Source: Tenodera sinensis (taxonomy: Eukaryota; Arthropoda; Insecta; Mantodea; Mantidae). From it: DNA of 64,000 bases. Of the stretch, positions 34,385 to 46,900 are shown piece by piece (position 1 is the stretch's first letter; each line of letters starts with the position of its first letter). A model generated the notes under the pieces. It was not told the DNA's origin. It saw only the letters and a program-made list of their open reading frames with translations, and did no database searches. A program made the translations under genes and the position numbers. The stretch is from NCBI GenBank assembly GCA_030765045.1, contig CM060965.1, forward strand, positions 21,673,585 through 21,737,584, given 5' to 3'.

Positions 34385-36115
34385 AAACTTAGTTGTAATA
34401 GATTATTAATGATCTTGGCATACCAGTCATGAGATGTTTATAAAGTTGCTTGAGCTTTTGGCCTTATTCAGGAAGTGATGAGTTTCCCCTGACCAAATGG
34501 TGAGGGGTGAGAATGGGGAGCCGGTGCTCTGTGATAGGGCCTTGGAGAGGTGCTGGCAGTATATACACTATTTCCCCCAGTTCTCCGATGCTTGAGTATA
34601 TTTGTCCATGCTGTGCTCAACTCTACGCCATTGTCACTATTAAAATTGTTTGGCTGTGATTTAATTTCAATTGTTTCTTTTATAAGTCTGTCATAATATT
34701 TAGTCACTATGGTGTAAAATCGTGGCCTCGTCAAATAAAATCCTATGGTCATTGCCTAAGCTATGCTGGGCCTCTGCTAATTTCTCTGGTTGAAGCAGTC
34801 CAAGATTTTGTTTATGTTCAGCCCATCTCTCTTCAATCGTGCAGCCTGTCTGCCCTATATATGTCTTCCCACATTGGCATTTTATATACACTGGGAGTTT
34901 TTAATCCTAGATTGTCCCATATACTATCTCAGCTTCCTTGGTTAGCTACAGTTTTGATGTACCTGTACAGTCTTTTTAGTGTGATCTTATTGGAAACTGT
35001 GGTGTAGAAGGGAATAAAGGACTTTCCTTTGTGTTTTTGACCCTCTTCTGTGTTATGGTTTTTTTTTTGTGGTGTGGCTCCTGTTGTTCATAGCTTTCCG
35101 GTGTGCATAGTGAATGTCTTTGTTTGAGTATCCATTCTCTTTAAACGTGTTAATCAGGTGGCTTATTTCTTGAGGTCAGTGTTCTTCATCTGCTATTTCA
35201 TAGGCTCGATGGAACAGAGTGGTGAGAACGGTTTTCTTCTGGGCCAGAAGGTGATGGCTGCTTGCATCCATATAACGATCTGTGTGTGTGACTTTTCTGT
35301 ACACACTGTGTCCCAATGTACCACCTTGCTTTTTATGAATTTGAATGTCTAAGAATGGAAGTGAGCTTTGGTTTTCAGTTTCCATGGTGAACTTGATATT
35401 TCCATGAATGCTGTTAATGTGTGAGAGAAAGACTTGTAACACTTCTTCCCATGCTGTGAAATCACAAATGTGTCATGCACATACTGGTAAAATGCCTTAG
35501 GCTTAAGTTGAGCAGACTGCTCGGCTTTGTGCTCAAAGTATTCCATATAAAAGCTGGCCATGGTGGGAGACAGTGGAGAACCCATGGCCACACCATCCAT
35601 CTGTTTGTAGAATTCTCATTGTACATGAAATATGTGGAATTGAGTGCATGTTCAAAAAGCTTTACTATGTCTGGAGGAAAACCATTCGACTAACAGGTTC
35701 AGCGTTTTGTGTAGGGAAACCCTAGCAAAAAGTGAACAACCTCGAAACTGACTAACAGATCTGCCAAGTCCCCTTCTGATTTGTAATAGTTTTCACAAAC
35801 TCTTCAGAGTTCTTCACGTGATACTCACAGGTGCCTACCAGTGGTGCAAGCATGCCTGTGAGTTGTTTTGCAAGCTGGTATGTCAATAAACCAACTGCAT
35901 TCACTATGGGGCAAAGTGGGACCCCTGGCTTATGCACTTTGGGTAGTCCATACAATCTTGGTGGCAATGAATAAGGTGTTACTGTCTTCTGTATTTCAGC
36001 AGTTAAACTGGATGTCTTAATGAGGTGTGTTACCCATGTACTGACTCTATAAACATCTCACAGCTGGTAACCCAAGAAGCTCTAATTAATAATCATTGCT
36101 GTGAAAGCTTCAAAT
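34385..36115 (-). pseudogene. Penelope-like element, RT plus GIY-YIG endonuclease, broken
   Basis: Minus strand. 35752-35990: LPPRLYGLPKVHKPGVPLCP and CEYHVKNSEEFV, the start of a Penelope-type RT. 35349-35600: VAMGSPLSPTMASFYMEYFE and FYQYVHDTFVI; the catalytic YVDD box reads YVHD. 35176-35442: LPFLDIQIHKK, DRYMDASSHH. 34700-34891: VYIKCQCGKTYIGQTG with EERWAEHK, the GIY-YIG endonuclease. Several frameshifts and stops separate these. The 3' flank (34385-34480) and 5' flank (36055-36115) share words with 44395-44545, which looks like the pseudo-LTR of the same family. Encodes retrotransposition by target-primed copying when intact; here it is dead. Confidence 0.88.
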
Positions 36116-36949
36116 CTTACAGATTATTAATGGCTTAAAATTACTGATATGATTTTTGTTCCTCGAACTGGTTCAAAAGGTTAGTTCCAACTGCTAGTGT
36201 CTGACGATGTTTCATCATTTATGCATTAGTTTGCCATCAGTCACTGGTCAGAATCTACAAATTTTATTTGCAACATAGTGATTTTGGTTTGTGGAACACT
36301 GAATGCAGGATATGGGTGCAATCTTTTGGAATGCACCACCAAGCAAATGTCCTTAATGTACATGTTTTAAACTATCCACCCTCTTAAAAGGAAAATATTC
36401 TAACTTCTTCCACCCTATACCAATATGAAATATAATTATTTTGCAATCAAAGAAAACAAACACTGCAGATGCATAATTTATAAATAATTATAGATTTAAT
36501 TTCTATGAAATTTAGATAAATTCGTCATCAAAATATCATCATTGCTGAGAAGGGTGAAGCCAGTACCTTTAATCCAGAAATTTATCCTCTATATCATTTT
36601 CATTATAGTTTATTTTTAAGTATTAATCATTTCTCACCAATACAACATATATTTGTACTAAAGCTCTACGCAGTCTTGACTAGATTGTGGACTAGATAAT
36701 TAGAATGATAACAAATAGCCATAGTTATAATGTGCTTTGTTTTGTTACAATATTGGAAATATGCCTTACCTAATATATACAAGTTGCTTTAACATTTGAG
36801 CAAATAATCTCTCTGGCTAATATATTAGAAGACTCCCTGTATATCCAGTTCTTGCTGGTTGGCTTTACCTGCCACATTTAAATAAGGCTAAGTAGGTTCC
36901 ATGCATAGACAAACTGTGCTGTCATTAGCAAAGGGTTTTAAAGATTTTG

Positions 36950-37440
36950 ATTATGTGATCAAGATATTAACATGACATAAAAAATGTATAACTTGAAGTT
37001 TCTATCTTAAGCCTATTAAATCCTCTTCCTCCTTTCTGAATTTTATATAATTTTATTGGACTTGGAAACCATAGGAGATAGACAAAAATGTAGAGCTCAT
37101 TAAAATACACATGGCAAAGAAGTTTTTTCATAACATCAGCCATTTTTTAAATAGTTGTCATTGTTCAGTTGAATTTTCCAGTATGCTAAGAATAGTTTCA
37201 AGTGCTGTTCTTTTGTTTCTTCTGAGATCATACAAGACAGATCTATGTCTTATCAGTCTCCAGTATGCTTGCGTGTACCAACCGCAAAATTTGCACTGCT
37301 AACATTTATCAGGATTAACAGGAAGTAGCCACAAAAAAAAAACTCCTTTGTATGAATGACTTGCAGATGTAAAAATAAATAATATTGGATACAGAAAGTT
37401 ACACAATTATAACACATCTCATTTTCATCATCAGAAGTGT
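36950..37440 (+). repeat. Decayed dispersed repeat
   Basis: Matches parts of 25930-26130 and of 26390-26460 (AAAATGTAGA, TTAAAATACACA, AGATGTAAAAA landmarks). Non-coding. Function unknown. Confidence 0.4.
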
Positions 37441-37506
37441 GCCAGAATGAGAAAATGTTGCTCAAACACTGCTACATTGATTAATCTAAACAACTCCATT
37501 AGAAAT

Positions 37507-38357
37507 TGTTACGGTCTAGAACACCACGGCATGCCCATGTGCTATTTTTGTGCTTCAACCAAGGTGTTTGTCTCCCTTAATAAGTCTGGATACAGAATAA
37601 ATAACAGGTTAGTGTTGTAAACAATACTGTTGTTTCCAACACTCCCCAAATGGTCTACTATGATCCACAGGGGATTCCCGTCCCACCAAGTGATGACTGG
37701 ACACATTTAGTAACTGAAGGCACCCTGCGAGCAGTGCCTGTTACCTCAAATGGCAGGATTATGATGATAGAACAAAGGGACCTACAGCCTTTACTGTGGA
37801 TTGTCAGGACTGGGCTGCTTCATGCCACATGCCAGGCTGGCCAGCAGGAAAAGGTGTTCAAGGTCAGGCTGCCTCGTGTGTCTGTGTGTACTTGACTAAC
37901 AATGGAAGCAGCTACACAAAAGGGGCTTTCTTGAGAACATTTGAATAAGATCTGGTCACATAATTGCCAAGTCGAGAAGGGTCCTGTGACGTCATTCCAC
38001 TATATAAGGAGACCCGGAAACAGCAGTGTGGGCAGAGTTATGAACATGAGTCGGTCAGTGTGTCAGTGAGGGTGAGAAAGCTGTGTGTGTGTTGTCACAA
38101 CAGATAAGTTGGTTGTCGTGAAGATTCTAACAGGTGTAGAGCGATTGCATCATTATAGTGGGTGAATGAGAGACAGAGTAAAGTGAAGAAAGGCACTGAA
38201 AGAACTGAGCAAAGTTACAGAAGTAAACGTTATGAGCTGTGATAGCAGGAAAGACTGTAGACTGTCTAATGATGAGAAGAAAGTTGTGTATTCTGTAATA
38301 AAATGTTAGAGGACAATAAAGTAATAGATTTTCTTGTTTTGCCACATTATCACAACA
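37507..38357 (+). mobile_element. Possible solo LTR with an internal open frame
   Basis: Starts TGTTACGGTCTAG and ends ATCACAACA, the usual TG...CA borders. It holds CACTATATAAGGAGACCC (TATA) at about 37998, a transcribed-like GC-richer leader, and ACAATAAAG at 38312. A 246-base plus-strand frame (37650-37895, starting VYYDPQGIPVPPSDDW) lies upstream of the TATA box; I do not recognise the peptide. Flanking 5-mers do not match, so the borders are not proven. Confidence 0.4.
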
Positions 38358-38734
38358 TAAACTACTTGCAGGCTTGTTTATCAGGGGTAGGCTAGCTCAT
38401 GTAACTTTGCTGAAGGACATTCATCTAGAACAAATGAGCGATCTATGCAGGGTACAGAAAAGTTGCTTGATGGACAACATAGGAGGTTTGATTGTGACAT
38501 CTATTTGCCGCTTTGTATTGTAAGCTTGATAGCACAATGAATAAAATGCTAGTTTTATATCAAAGGTTTGTACATGAATCTAAACCCTAGGGTATGAGAT
38601 AAATGAAATTTCTTTCATACCTGTTTAATTTGGGAATAATACTTCTTTCAGTTGTGCATTATTTTTATGTGCAACATAAATAAAGGTAGATTGGGAGTGG
38701 GATAGAGGTTGTGGTGGTCACGGCAGTGGTCGTG

Positions 38735-38972
38735 TGGTTTTTTTGTTTTTTGTTTGTTTGTTTAACGACACTGTCAATTACCAGGATCACATCAGCATCA
38801 CTGGTGTGCCGGGATTTTGTCCCACAAGAGTCTTTTAGATGCCAATAAATCTTACGTGGAGCTGTCATTTTTAAGCACAATAAACCCATTGGTCTGGGCC
38901 GGATTTGAACCCACAACTTTGGGATCAGTAGGCCAGTGTCTAACCAACTGAGCCATCCAAACCGACAGGTGG
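38735..38972 (-). repeat. SINE family 2 copy (tRNA-derived)
   Basis: Minus strand reads GGCTCAGTTGGTTAGACACT (box A), GATCCCAAAGTTGTGGGTTCAAATC (box B), then CACGTAAGATTTATTGGCATC and GACAGTGTCGTTAAACAAAC with a simple-repeat tail. Same family at 42500 and 51990. Confidence 0.8.
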
Positions 38973-39048
38973 TGTTGGTGGTGGTGGTGGTGGTGGAAAT
39001 AATAGAAGAGGACAAAAAAGAGAGAGGTGAAGGAAAAGATTATAAACA

Positions 39049-39054
39049 TTTATT
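39049..39054 (-). terminator. Poly(A) signal of SGCB
   Basis: TTTATT on the plus strand reads AATAAA on the minus strand, about 130 bases after the SGCB stop codon. It sits next to a GGT/GTG-rich low-complexity stretch and a minus-strand SINE. Confidence 0.6.
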
Positions 39055-39186
39055 GCACTGCTGACACAGACACCCAAATGCTTCTACTTCCTATACTTGC
39101 TACAGCGCAGTACAAAAGTAGCACAAGATCATACCACAACATTCTAGACCTGTTTCAAATAAGAAAAGACTATCCATGTATCTACA

Positions 39187-40533
39187 TTACATGCAAGGGT
39201 TAGTTTCTGGGGAAAGATTAATATGATGGCAACCTATATGCCTATTACCAACCCCAGTTAATGGAACAGGTACCCGGAATAATTTTCCCCCTGGCATACA
39301 CACACACACTTTAAACTGCATAGCTGCTCCTTCTCGGCTGCCAGGTGCCAGGGGTATGCTTTTGATGTCTAGTGAAATACCTTCATGTCCACTAAGAACA
39401 ACACTACCATTAACACTCTTGAGATATATGTCCTGATCAGCTGACCAGACTATTTCACGTCCTTCCATGTGTGTACCTTCGTTCCCACGAAGTCGAGCTA
39501 CTGTATCCGAGCGTAAGTACAAACTAGAATTTACTGGACTACTAATACGATGAGTTTGGGCCATTTTAATATCTAGCTTTGTAACCCCACGAGGCAGACC
39601 AAAATTGGGAAAACCAGTGGAAAAAACTGAGTCACCTGTGACCGGATCTCGAACATCAAATGAATTTATTCCAGTTATTGAAGTACCATTTATGTCTACA
39701 TTAATTTTGACATCATTACCTCGTCCATCCTTATCAACCAAATTTATAGAAACTGAACCATTATCTCCTATGAGCTCAACTGGACTGTCATAAAAGCCCT
39801 CTAGCTTTCCATCACGCTTATAAACATTGTCTAGGTCTGTGTTTCCATAGAACATGACCAAGGATTCCTCAGGTACAAGTTCTAGACTTTCCATTCCTTG
39901 ACCCAGACGTAGAACACCCAGAATGACAAAAGTAAGCAGAAGATTGCCCAGAGCAAGAAAGAAGAGCAGCATTACCAAAGTCCAAAATGCATAAGTCTTA
40001 CGTCCTCTTAAACCAGTTTTATGTAGAGTCTGCTCATGTACCGGAACATATCCAGCCCTGGAACGGTAAAACTACACTCAGCCACTAATGCATAACCGTC
40101 TTGGAAGAATCGTAAACTACAATCTCTTGAAAGCGTTATAATACAAGTAAAAAATAGTCTAATACAAGTTTTAATTCCTGAGACAACGGGAAGAAATAAA
40201 ATACGTCTGTATTCAAGAGACACTTACGTAACTAAGATGTGAGACCTATGTAAATTGAACAGATATCATAAAATTTATTTTATTAGTTTTTAATCTCTGG
40301 AACCCTGGTGTCATTTGTGATTATTCCAATAGTAGCGAGACTGACACATACTGCATTGTACAATACAAACTGCAGTGGAGGAGCATGAAATTGAATTACC
40401 TGAAATTACTGTTGTGATGCTTTGTTATGTTTCTTTTTATAAGAGCTTTATCTCGCATTGACAGGGTTGTAAAGCCACTTTCGGAAGCTACGTCCGAAAT
40501 GGGCGAAGCTCTAGAATCGTTAATAGTTGACAT
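39187..40533 (-). CDS. SGCB: Beta-sarcoglycan, complete
   Basis: Two exons on the minus strand, 40400-40533 and 39187-40057, split inside an Arg codon (AG|G), total 1005 nt, 334 aa (human 318). Beta-sarcoglycan is a type II membrane glycoprotein of the sarcoglycan-dystrophin complex, linking muscle membrane and matrix. Seen: cytoplasmic N-terminus with SMRDKALIKRN, HNSNFRAGYVPVHEQ and LHKTGLRGRK, a hallmark of the family; one transmembrane helix at about residues 68-92 (VMLLFFLALGNLLLTFVI); an extracellular sarcoglycan fold with several NxS/T sites (INGTSI, VNSSLY, VNGSVV) and the motif RGNEGTHMEGREI; and a C-terminal cysteine cluster (FKVCVCMPGG, IGCHH, NPCM) typical of beta/gamma/delta sarcoglycans. 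The start ATG at 40533 is the first in the exon and gives the conserved N-terminal block. It faces PSMA2 head-to-head. Identification is secure. Confidence 0.96.
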
Positions 40534-40948
40534 TTTTTCTTCTTAACTTCTATATCCCTTCTTGATAACCATCCACGTAAATTCTTCAGCACTTATTAAT
40601 CTCCTTTTTTTGTACGTTCAATCTCTAGAAACTACAATGCTTTTATAACCTAAACCAATTTTTAATTTTCCGCAAGACAATTGATCATCTAACAATGTTA
40701 CCAACAATAGAACCTATTGAGCAAACCAATTTGACAATGCCATTTATATTATTAACCAAAGACGGAAATTTAAGTATAGCGGCACATATGTGCAATATAA
40801 TAATAATAATTAAAATTTAAAAATTAACACCACTGAAAGAATAAGAGAACGTGTTGCAATTGTAGGTTACTACCCATGTTGCGCACTGGTTGCATGCATT
40901 TTGTTCCTTACGTTTGCAAATCATAGTTTGTGATTTTGCGGTGTAATC
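40534..40948. promoter_or_regulatory. Shared head-to-head promoter region of SGCB and PSMA2
   Basis: Only 415 bp separate the two divergent start codons, so both 5' UTRs and promoters must lie here unless there are undetected upstream exons. No repeat was recognised in the gap. It contains AT-rich runs (AATAATAATAATTAAAATTTAAAAATT near 40798-40825, described here rather than as a motif) and no clear TATA box at a set distance from either gene. A bidirectional promoter is inference from the spacing. Confidence 0.6.
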
Positions 40949-43900
40949 ATGGCTTCAGAAAGATATAGTTTTTCTTTGACTACTTTCAGGTAAATATCTT
41001 TAAAAGTATTACTTATTAGTGAATAAAATAACATTTGATTTAAATGGAAAATTAATTAATGCTTCTGAGTAGTTAATATTACCAAGTAGCGGATAAGAAT
41101 AAAGAAAAAATAAATCTTGTAGGTTAGGATGATATTTTTCTGAAAACAAGAAGGGAATATTACATATGGATTTGGTTGTTTACTGCATAGAACTGAAAGC
41201 AATAATTCTTCAGATTTTCTTATTCACGAACAAATTTCATATTACAGTCCTTCTGGGAAGCTGGTGCAAATTGAGTATGCTTTGGCAGCGGTAGCAGCAG
41301 GAGCACCTTCTGTAGGCATTAAAGGTGGTTATTTTGTTCCTTATTTATACATTTATTACTACTTGAAATAACGACCAATTGAACATAGGTTATATATTTT
41401 CTTTATTTATTTTTTGCAGCATCAAATGGAGTCGTCCTGGCCACAGAGAACAAACATAAATCTATTTTATATGAAGAACATAGCGTTCACAAAGTAGAAA
41501 TGATCACAAAGCATATTGGAATGGTATATAGTGGTAAGTAGCAATGAATGAATTCAATATATCAAAATAAGTAATAAAAAAAACTGGAGTTAATTTCATG
41601 AATGTGTTAAAGTTTACTAGGGAAAATAGTTATAAAAACTTATGAAAAGTTCCTTCATGCTAAAAAAAGCAGTGAAATTTAAATTTAGGGATTGTGGAAA
41701 ACTAAATCTGAATTCAACCTTAATATCTTAACTATTAGTTTAAAGTGAGTTCTTTATTTATTGATGCTCTTTAATTGCTATGGTTCTGAGCATACCATTC
41801 TATATTGGGAATGAGAGACCTCTTTATCAAGTTTGAGGTTCTTTTATGTGCTGTAAGTGCATGACACGGAACCACCAGCTTTACTTTCCTTCCGAAGGAG
41901 ACCATGCCAAGGATTTTTATGCCTGAAAAGTTCATTGCCCTCTGCAATGTTTGAACCCGTAACCTCAGGAACCGGAAGTTAGTTTGTTACCCATAGAACA
42001 TGGAAGGCAATAACTATCGGTTGAGTGGGAGCCACCAGGATATAGGTGAAAAGCAGTTTTTTTTAAAAAAGTATTTAAGGAGCTAATCAAGACTTATTGT
42101 AACCTAAAGTTTACTTTAATTTCCATGTAGAATTTGTAAGTAAAAGGGAGAGTTGCTTTCTAGCTTTAGCTTAAGGGTGAGCATTGGAAAGTGTTGCACA
42201 TGTACAAAATGAGGTAAAAAAGAAGTAGCAAAAGATACTGCAATGACTATTTTAAGCAAGAAGAAAAGGGGGAAAAGTGGAGAGTTGAAGTATTTATTTT
42301 CCCCTATACATTTCCATAGCTAGTTCCAAATTACCTTCATATTTGTGACATTATAACTTGCAACTTGCTTGTTCTCGAGGTGGTTTCATAGTTTGGGTTG
42401 GGGAAATTTTTCTTGAAAAATCTTTGTGTCACTTTTTTTGAAGACACAACTTAAGTACCAAATTTGGTATATATCACACTCCTTGTTTTTGGGCTACGTT
42501 GTTGGTCTGGGTGACTCAGTTGGTTAGACGCTGACCTACTGATCCCGCGGGTTCAAATCTGGCTCAGGCCAATGGTTTTTAAGCGCGCTTAAAAATGACA
42601 GCTCCATGTCAGTAGATTTACTGGCATGTAAAAGAACTCCTTCGGGATGAAATTCCGGCACACCAGTGATGCTGATGTAATCCTGGCAATTGACAATGTT
42701 GCTTAAAAAAAAGAAGAAAAAGAAAAGAAAGAAAATAACACCACAATGAGCATTGATTCTTCTAGCGAAAAGGTTTGGTTATATGCAGCTCAAAACTGGT
42801 TAACATAATCCTGGGGTACAACAGCCCATCTGGGTCTACCGCCCAACCACTGCATCCCCCACCTCTGCCCATCATGAGTAGGGTGCAGTACTGGGGGTGG
42901 GTCATGGTCAGTGCCCTAGTACCTCCCGGGCGGTTATGTGGTCTTTTGACTGCTACTTTTCAATCAAGTAGCTCCTCAATTGGCCCCGCAGGGACCTAAT
43001 GAGGCTGAGTGCACCCCTGACCAGGTCTCCCAGCGGGAGAAAATCTCCAGGCTGGTATCAGGAATTGAACCCAGGTCCCCCACTTGGTTAGCTGCAGCAC
43101 TATCACTATGCTAAGGAGATGATCCTCAAAACTGGTTAAAGTAATAGAGAGCAATAAAGAACAACAAATAGCTTTAGTGTACCCTTGAATAAAGAAATTA
43201 CATTTGGTATGTCTAGAGGTATCAGAAATATTGATAGATCTCCATTTAGAAAAAGCTTACTCAAACAGATTTTGTCATTGGCTAACCAGGATTACATTGA
43301 CTGAATTGGAAGCAGGTAAAAAAAAATAAGATGGGTCAATTGCAAACAAATGATACACTAATGTGGCAAATCGACTTTCCATTTCGCCATCAATATGGTC
43401 ATCAATTTGCATTCCTGTTCTCATTCCTGGAATATTGTGAATCAAAATGTTGTATGCTGTTTTGCTTCCTGTTTCCATTCTTGGGTTGTTGTGGAACCAG
43501 CCTTCAAACTTCAAAGGTTTATTTTGAATGATGGAATTTGATTGAAAAAATGAAGTGCATGGCAATAAAGTAACCATATACATTGTTTCTGGAATCACCC
43601 TCGTACATTGTGTTTAATGTTTAAAGTAATCTGAAATAGATTTGATTCTACTTATAATTTTAACCATGTTTTAATATTAAATTTAGATGTAACTACTTCT
43701 TAAATGATATATTAAGCATGAGTTAGCAGCAATTACTGCCCAAACATTAGAAAAACTAAGTGTTCTAACATCTTTGTGAATGAACTTCTAATTAAATTTC
43801 ATTGAAATATTGTCTTGTAAAGGAATGGGCCCTGACTATAGACTGTTGGTCAAGCGTGCAAGAAAGATGGCACAGCAGTATTATTTGGTGTACCAAGAGG

Positions 43901-46900
43901 AAATACCAACAGCCCAGCTGGTGCAGCGTGTGGCTATGGTGATGCAAGAATACACACAGTCTGGGTAGGTCTTAATATGTACATGAATATGGTAGCAGCA
44001 AAAATTTATTTTCTGTCATTAAAAATTTATAACTTTTCAAAATGACATTAACATGATGCGTGAACTTCTACAAATGCTAAATAACTAGTTCTCTGTGGAC
44101 AGGTGAGCCAGACATGAACTTTTTGATGTACAGAAATAACAAATAATTAGACAAATCAAAGTTTTGAGAGCTGTCATTACCAAATGAAGTGACCTCAAAT
44201 ATTACATTCAATACATTAGCTTTCTGGTTCCATGTATGTAAACATTCATATTCTTTTACATTTCCGCTTCCATTGGTCCTGTATCTTTTATCTTACAGCA
44301 TTAACAAAGAATACATTGCAGCTCTTACCCAAGGTGGAGCAGATCAGAATAAAGTTTTGACGCCAGCCATAGACACACTAAGTTTTGATAACAAGCTATC
44401 AGCCATATAATATTTATGAAATTGTTCAAGCCTTCGGCCGGGAAGCTTAATATAGCCAAAAGCTCAATTTCATAAATATTACACAGCTGGTAGACCGAGA
44501 AGCTGTTATCAATAATCATTGCTGTGAAAGCTTCAGATCTTATATCACACAAAGTCTGTTTTGAATTCTTCTATTTTGGGAAAAAAGTGATATCTTTGAC
44601 ATTTACGTATGTGCATAAATTGAAATTTTAAATTACTCTAACTTCACTTTCTGCACCAAAACTTACTGCATATTTATGTACTGTGCATAACTTACACAAC
44701 TCTTTACACACTTACCAATGTTTATGGTTTACCTGTAAAATGTATCTGAGGGGAGGCCTTTTTGCAACATTATGACAAAGAAGGGATTTTTACGACTTTG
44801 TGGACAGATTCATGGTGTCACAGACTTTCACCATGATCATGACAAAATGTTAAATTGTACAGGGTCTTTCATAAGTAATTGGATGTTCCAAAAATTAATA
44901 GATTTTAATTATTTTTGGATATGTTGTACATATTTATTACTAAAAATGTTTACTGGTGCTGTACAATCGATTTAGTTCCCAAAGTGCCCACGAAATCTCA
45001 TGAGAGAGCATTTTTGTGCAATGAGAATCACTGCTTTATACAGTACAGATGATAGTTCTTTGCTGGTGACCCACTCTGCGGAGAGTCTATACTGGACGTC
45101 ACCTTGCTGCTGTCAACTGTCTGCTTGAAGACAAATGACATCGCTATCCTATCCAAGTTTAACTATAGAAATGAAACTGTGCACAGCAAGTTCAAATGTC
45201 ATAAGCAGACGACTACAGGAGAGATGTTACTTGGAATACTACTTCTGCTAGACTGAACTAGCTGTATTCACTGTGCATGCGCGAGAGTTATGGGTTCGCT
45301 AGTTGTCCAGATAACTACTGCACATCCAGGCTTCACTGGCAGAGAACTACTGCCCGAGCTGTAAAGGCCTTCTTATTTTGTTGTCGTTTGTTTTTTGTTT
45401 AAAGGCGTGGAATGAAGAAGCAAGATGCTGTGCACTCAATTAACTTTACTACAGTGATGAAAAATTTCTGCCTGGTTTGAGATTGGGAAACCTGTAACTG
45501 AAACTCAGTGTTTATTCTGAACACAGCTTGGTTCACGATGCCTGGTACCTAACAGCAAGACCATTCTTTCAGTTGGTGAAAAGTTTCAGGAAATAGGATC
45601 CACAAAACAGAAGAGAAAATCATGTCACTGTCTTTTGGCAACATGTGAAGAAAACAGCGAATGTCCACTGTGTTTCATTAACAGCCCAAAAAATCAGTTT
45701 CCAAAGCTGCTCAAGAATTGAGCATTTCTCCTACTTCTGTATGGTGTATCTTATGGAAAACACTAAATTTCCGGGCATATCGGATGCAAGTTTTCAGGCT
45801 TAATTTCTTGGCCTCTGCAATCTCCCTTAGACTTTGTCCTATGGGGATTCATTAAGGGCAGAGTGTGTGGAGCTAAACCAGGCACTATTCCTGAAGTGAT
45901 GGTTAGAATGATAATTAGAGTACAGATGGTCACTCCTCGTATGCTGTTGGAGGTGCACGATGAGATGGAACATTGCCTGATCTTGTGAATTGTTTGAGTA
46001 GTAGGCACATTGAAAATTGTGGACATTGATTGCAATTGTTACGGATATGGTTTGTGTTACAGTACGTTGCTTTAAACTTAAATTGATGCAAATGCACTCT
46101 TTATGGTGCCTAGAAATGTTTTTTTTAATAAATATGTACAAAACATCCAAAAATAATTAAAATCGGTTAATTTTTTTAATGTCCAGCTACTTATGAAAGA
46201 CCCTGTATTGCATCATATTATAACTTAAGATTGTAAACAAAATGTAGTGCACTAATTGGAATGCAGTGCTGTGATAGGCCAGAGGTTGTATTCTTTATCA
46301 CGATTATGGTCTCCCTTCGCTGGGTGCTAACAAAATGTGTAGTGTGTGAATTTAACCCTTCCTGGGCGTAATTATTTTCCTAGTATTCTCAAGCATTTTA
46401 AAACATGAATATTATTCAAAATAAGGCACATATGATACTATTTTGTGTACTAAATTGTTGAAAACGTATAACCAAGCACATAAATGTTCAATAAGTCATA
46501 ACATTGCTTTTTATTAGAGGTATTTTCTTTTGAGGCTACACTTATTTAAATGAAAAGTGGCATATGTACCAAAACAACTGAAACTTTGCCGTATCTACAG
46601 GACAGAGTACATCATCAGTTCCTAGACATCTTATTGGGTGACATGGTATGCTCCAAAGCAGTTATCGGGATGTAAATAGGGTTTCAGACCACATGTTTCA
46701 CAAAAATATATTGTTTCTTTCCTAACACCTGCTGCTACATAGGTCACTGTTGCGCGCACTTGCAGGACTTTCGTTTTCATCACTTTCCCACGCACTAAAG
46801 TTACTTTCATCTGTTTCATTGAGCACAGATTCTATACAAGCCCTTATTTCATCCTCCCCATACACTCTCTTATGCGTCATGCTCCAAATCAAACCAAAAC

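Noticed and set aside
35349..35600. Functional telomerase-like reverse transcriptase gene
   Set aside because: RT words are Penelope-type, with shifts, stops and a changed YVDD box; it is a dead retroelement.
38852..39049. Minus-strand frame with a hydrophobic start and His run
   Set aside because: Made of a SINE family 2 copy plus GGT/GTG simple repeat; the His run is the translated microsatellite.
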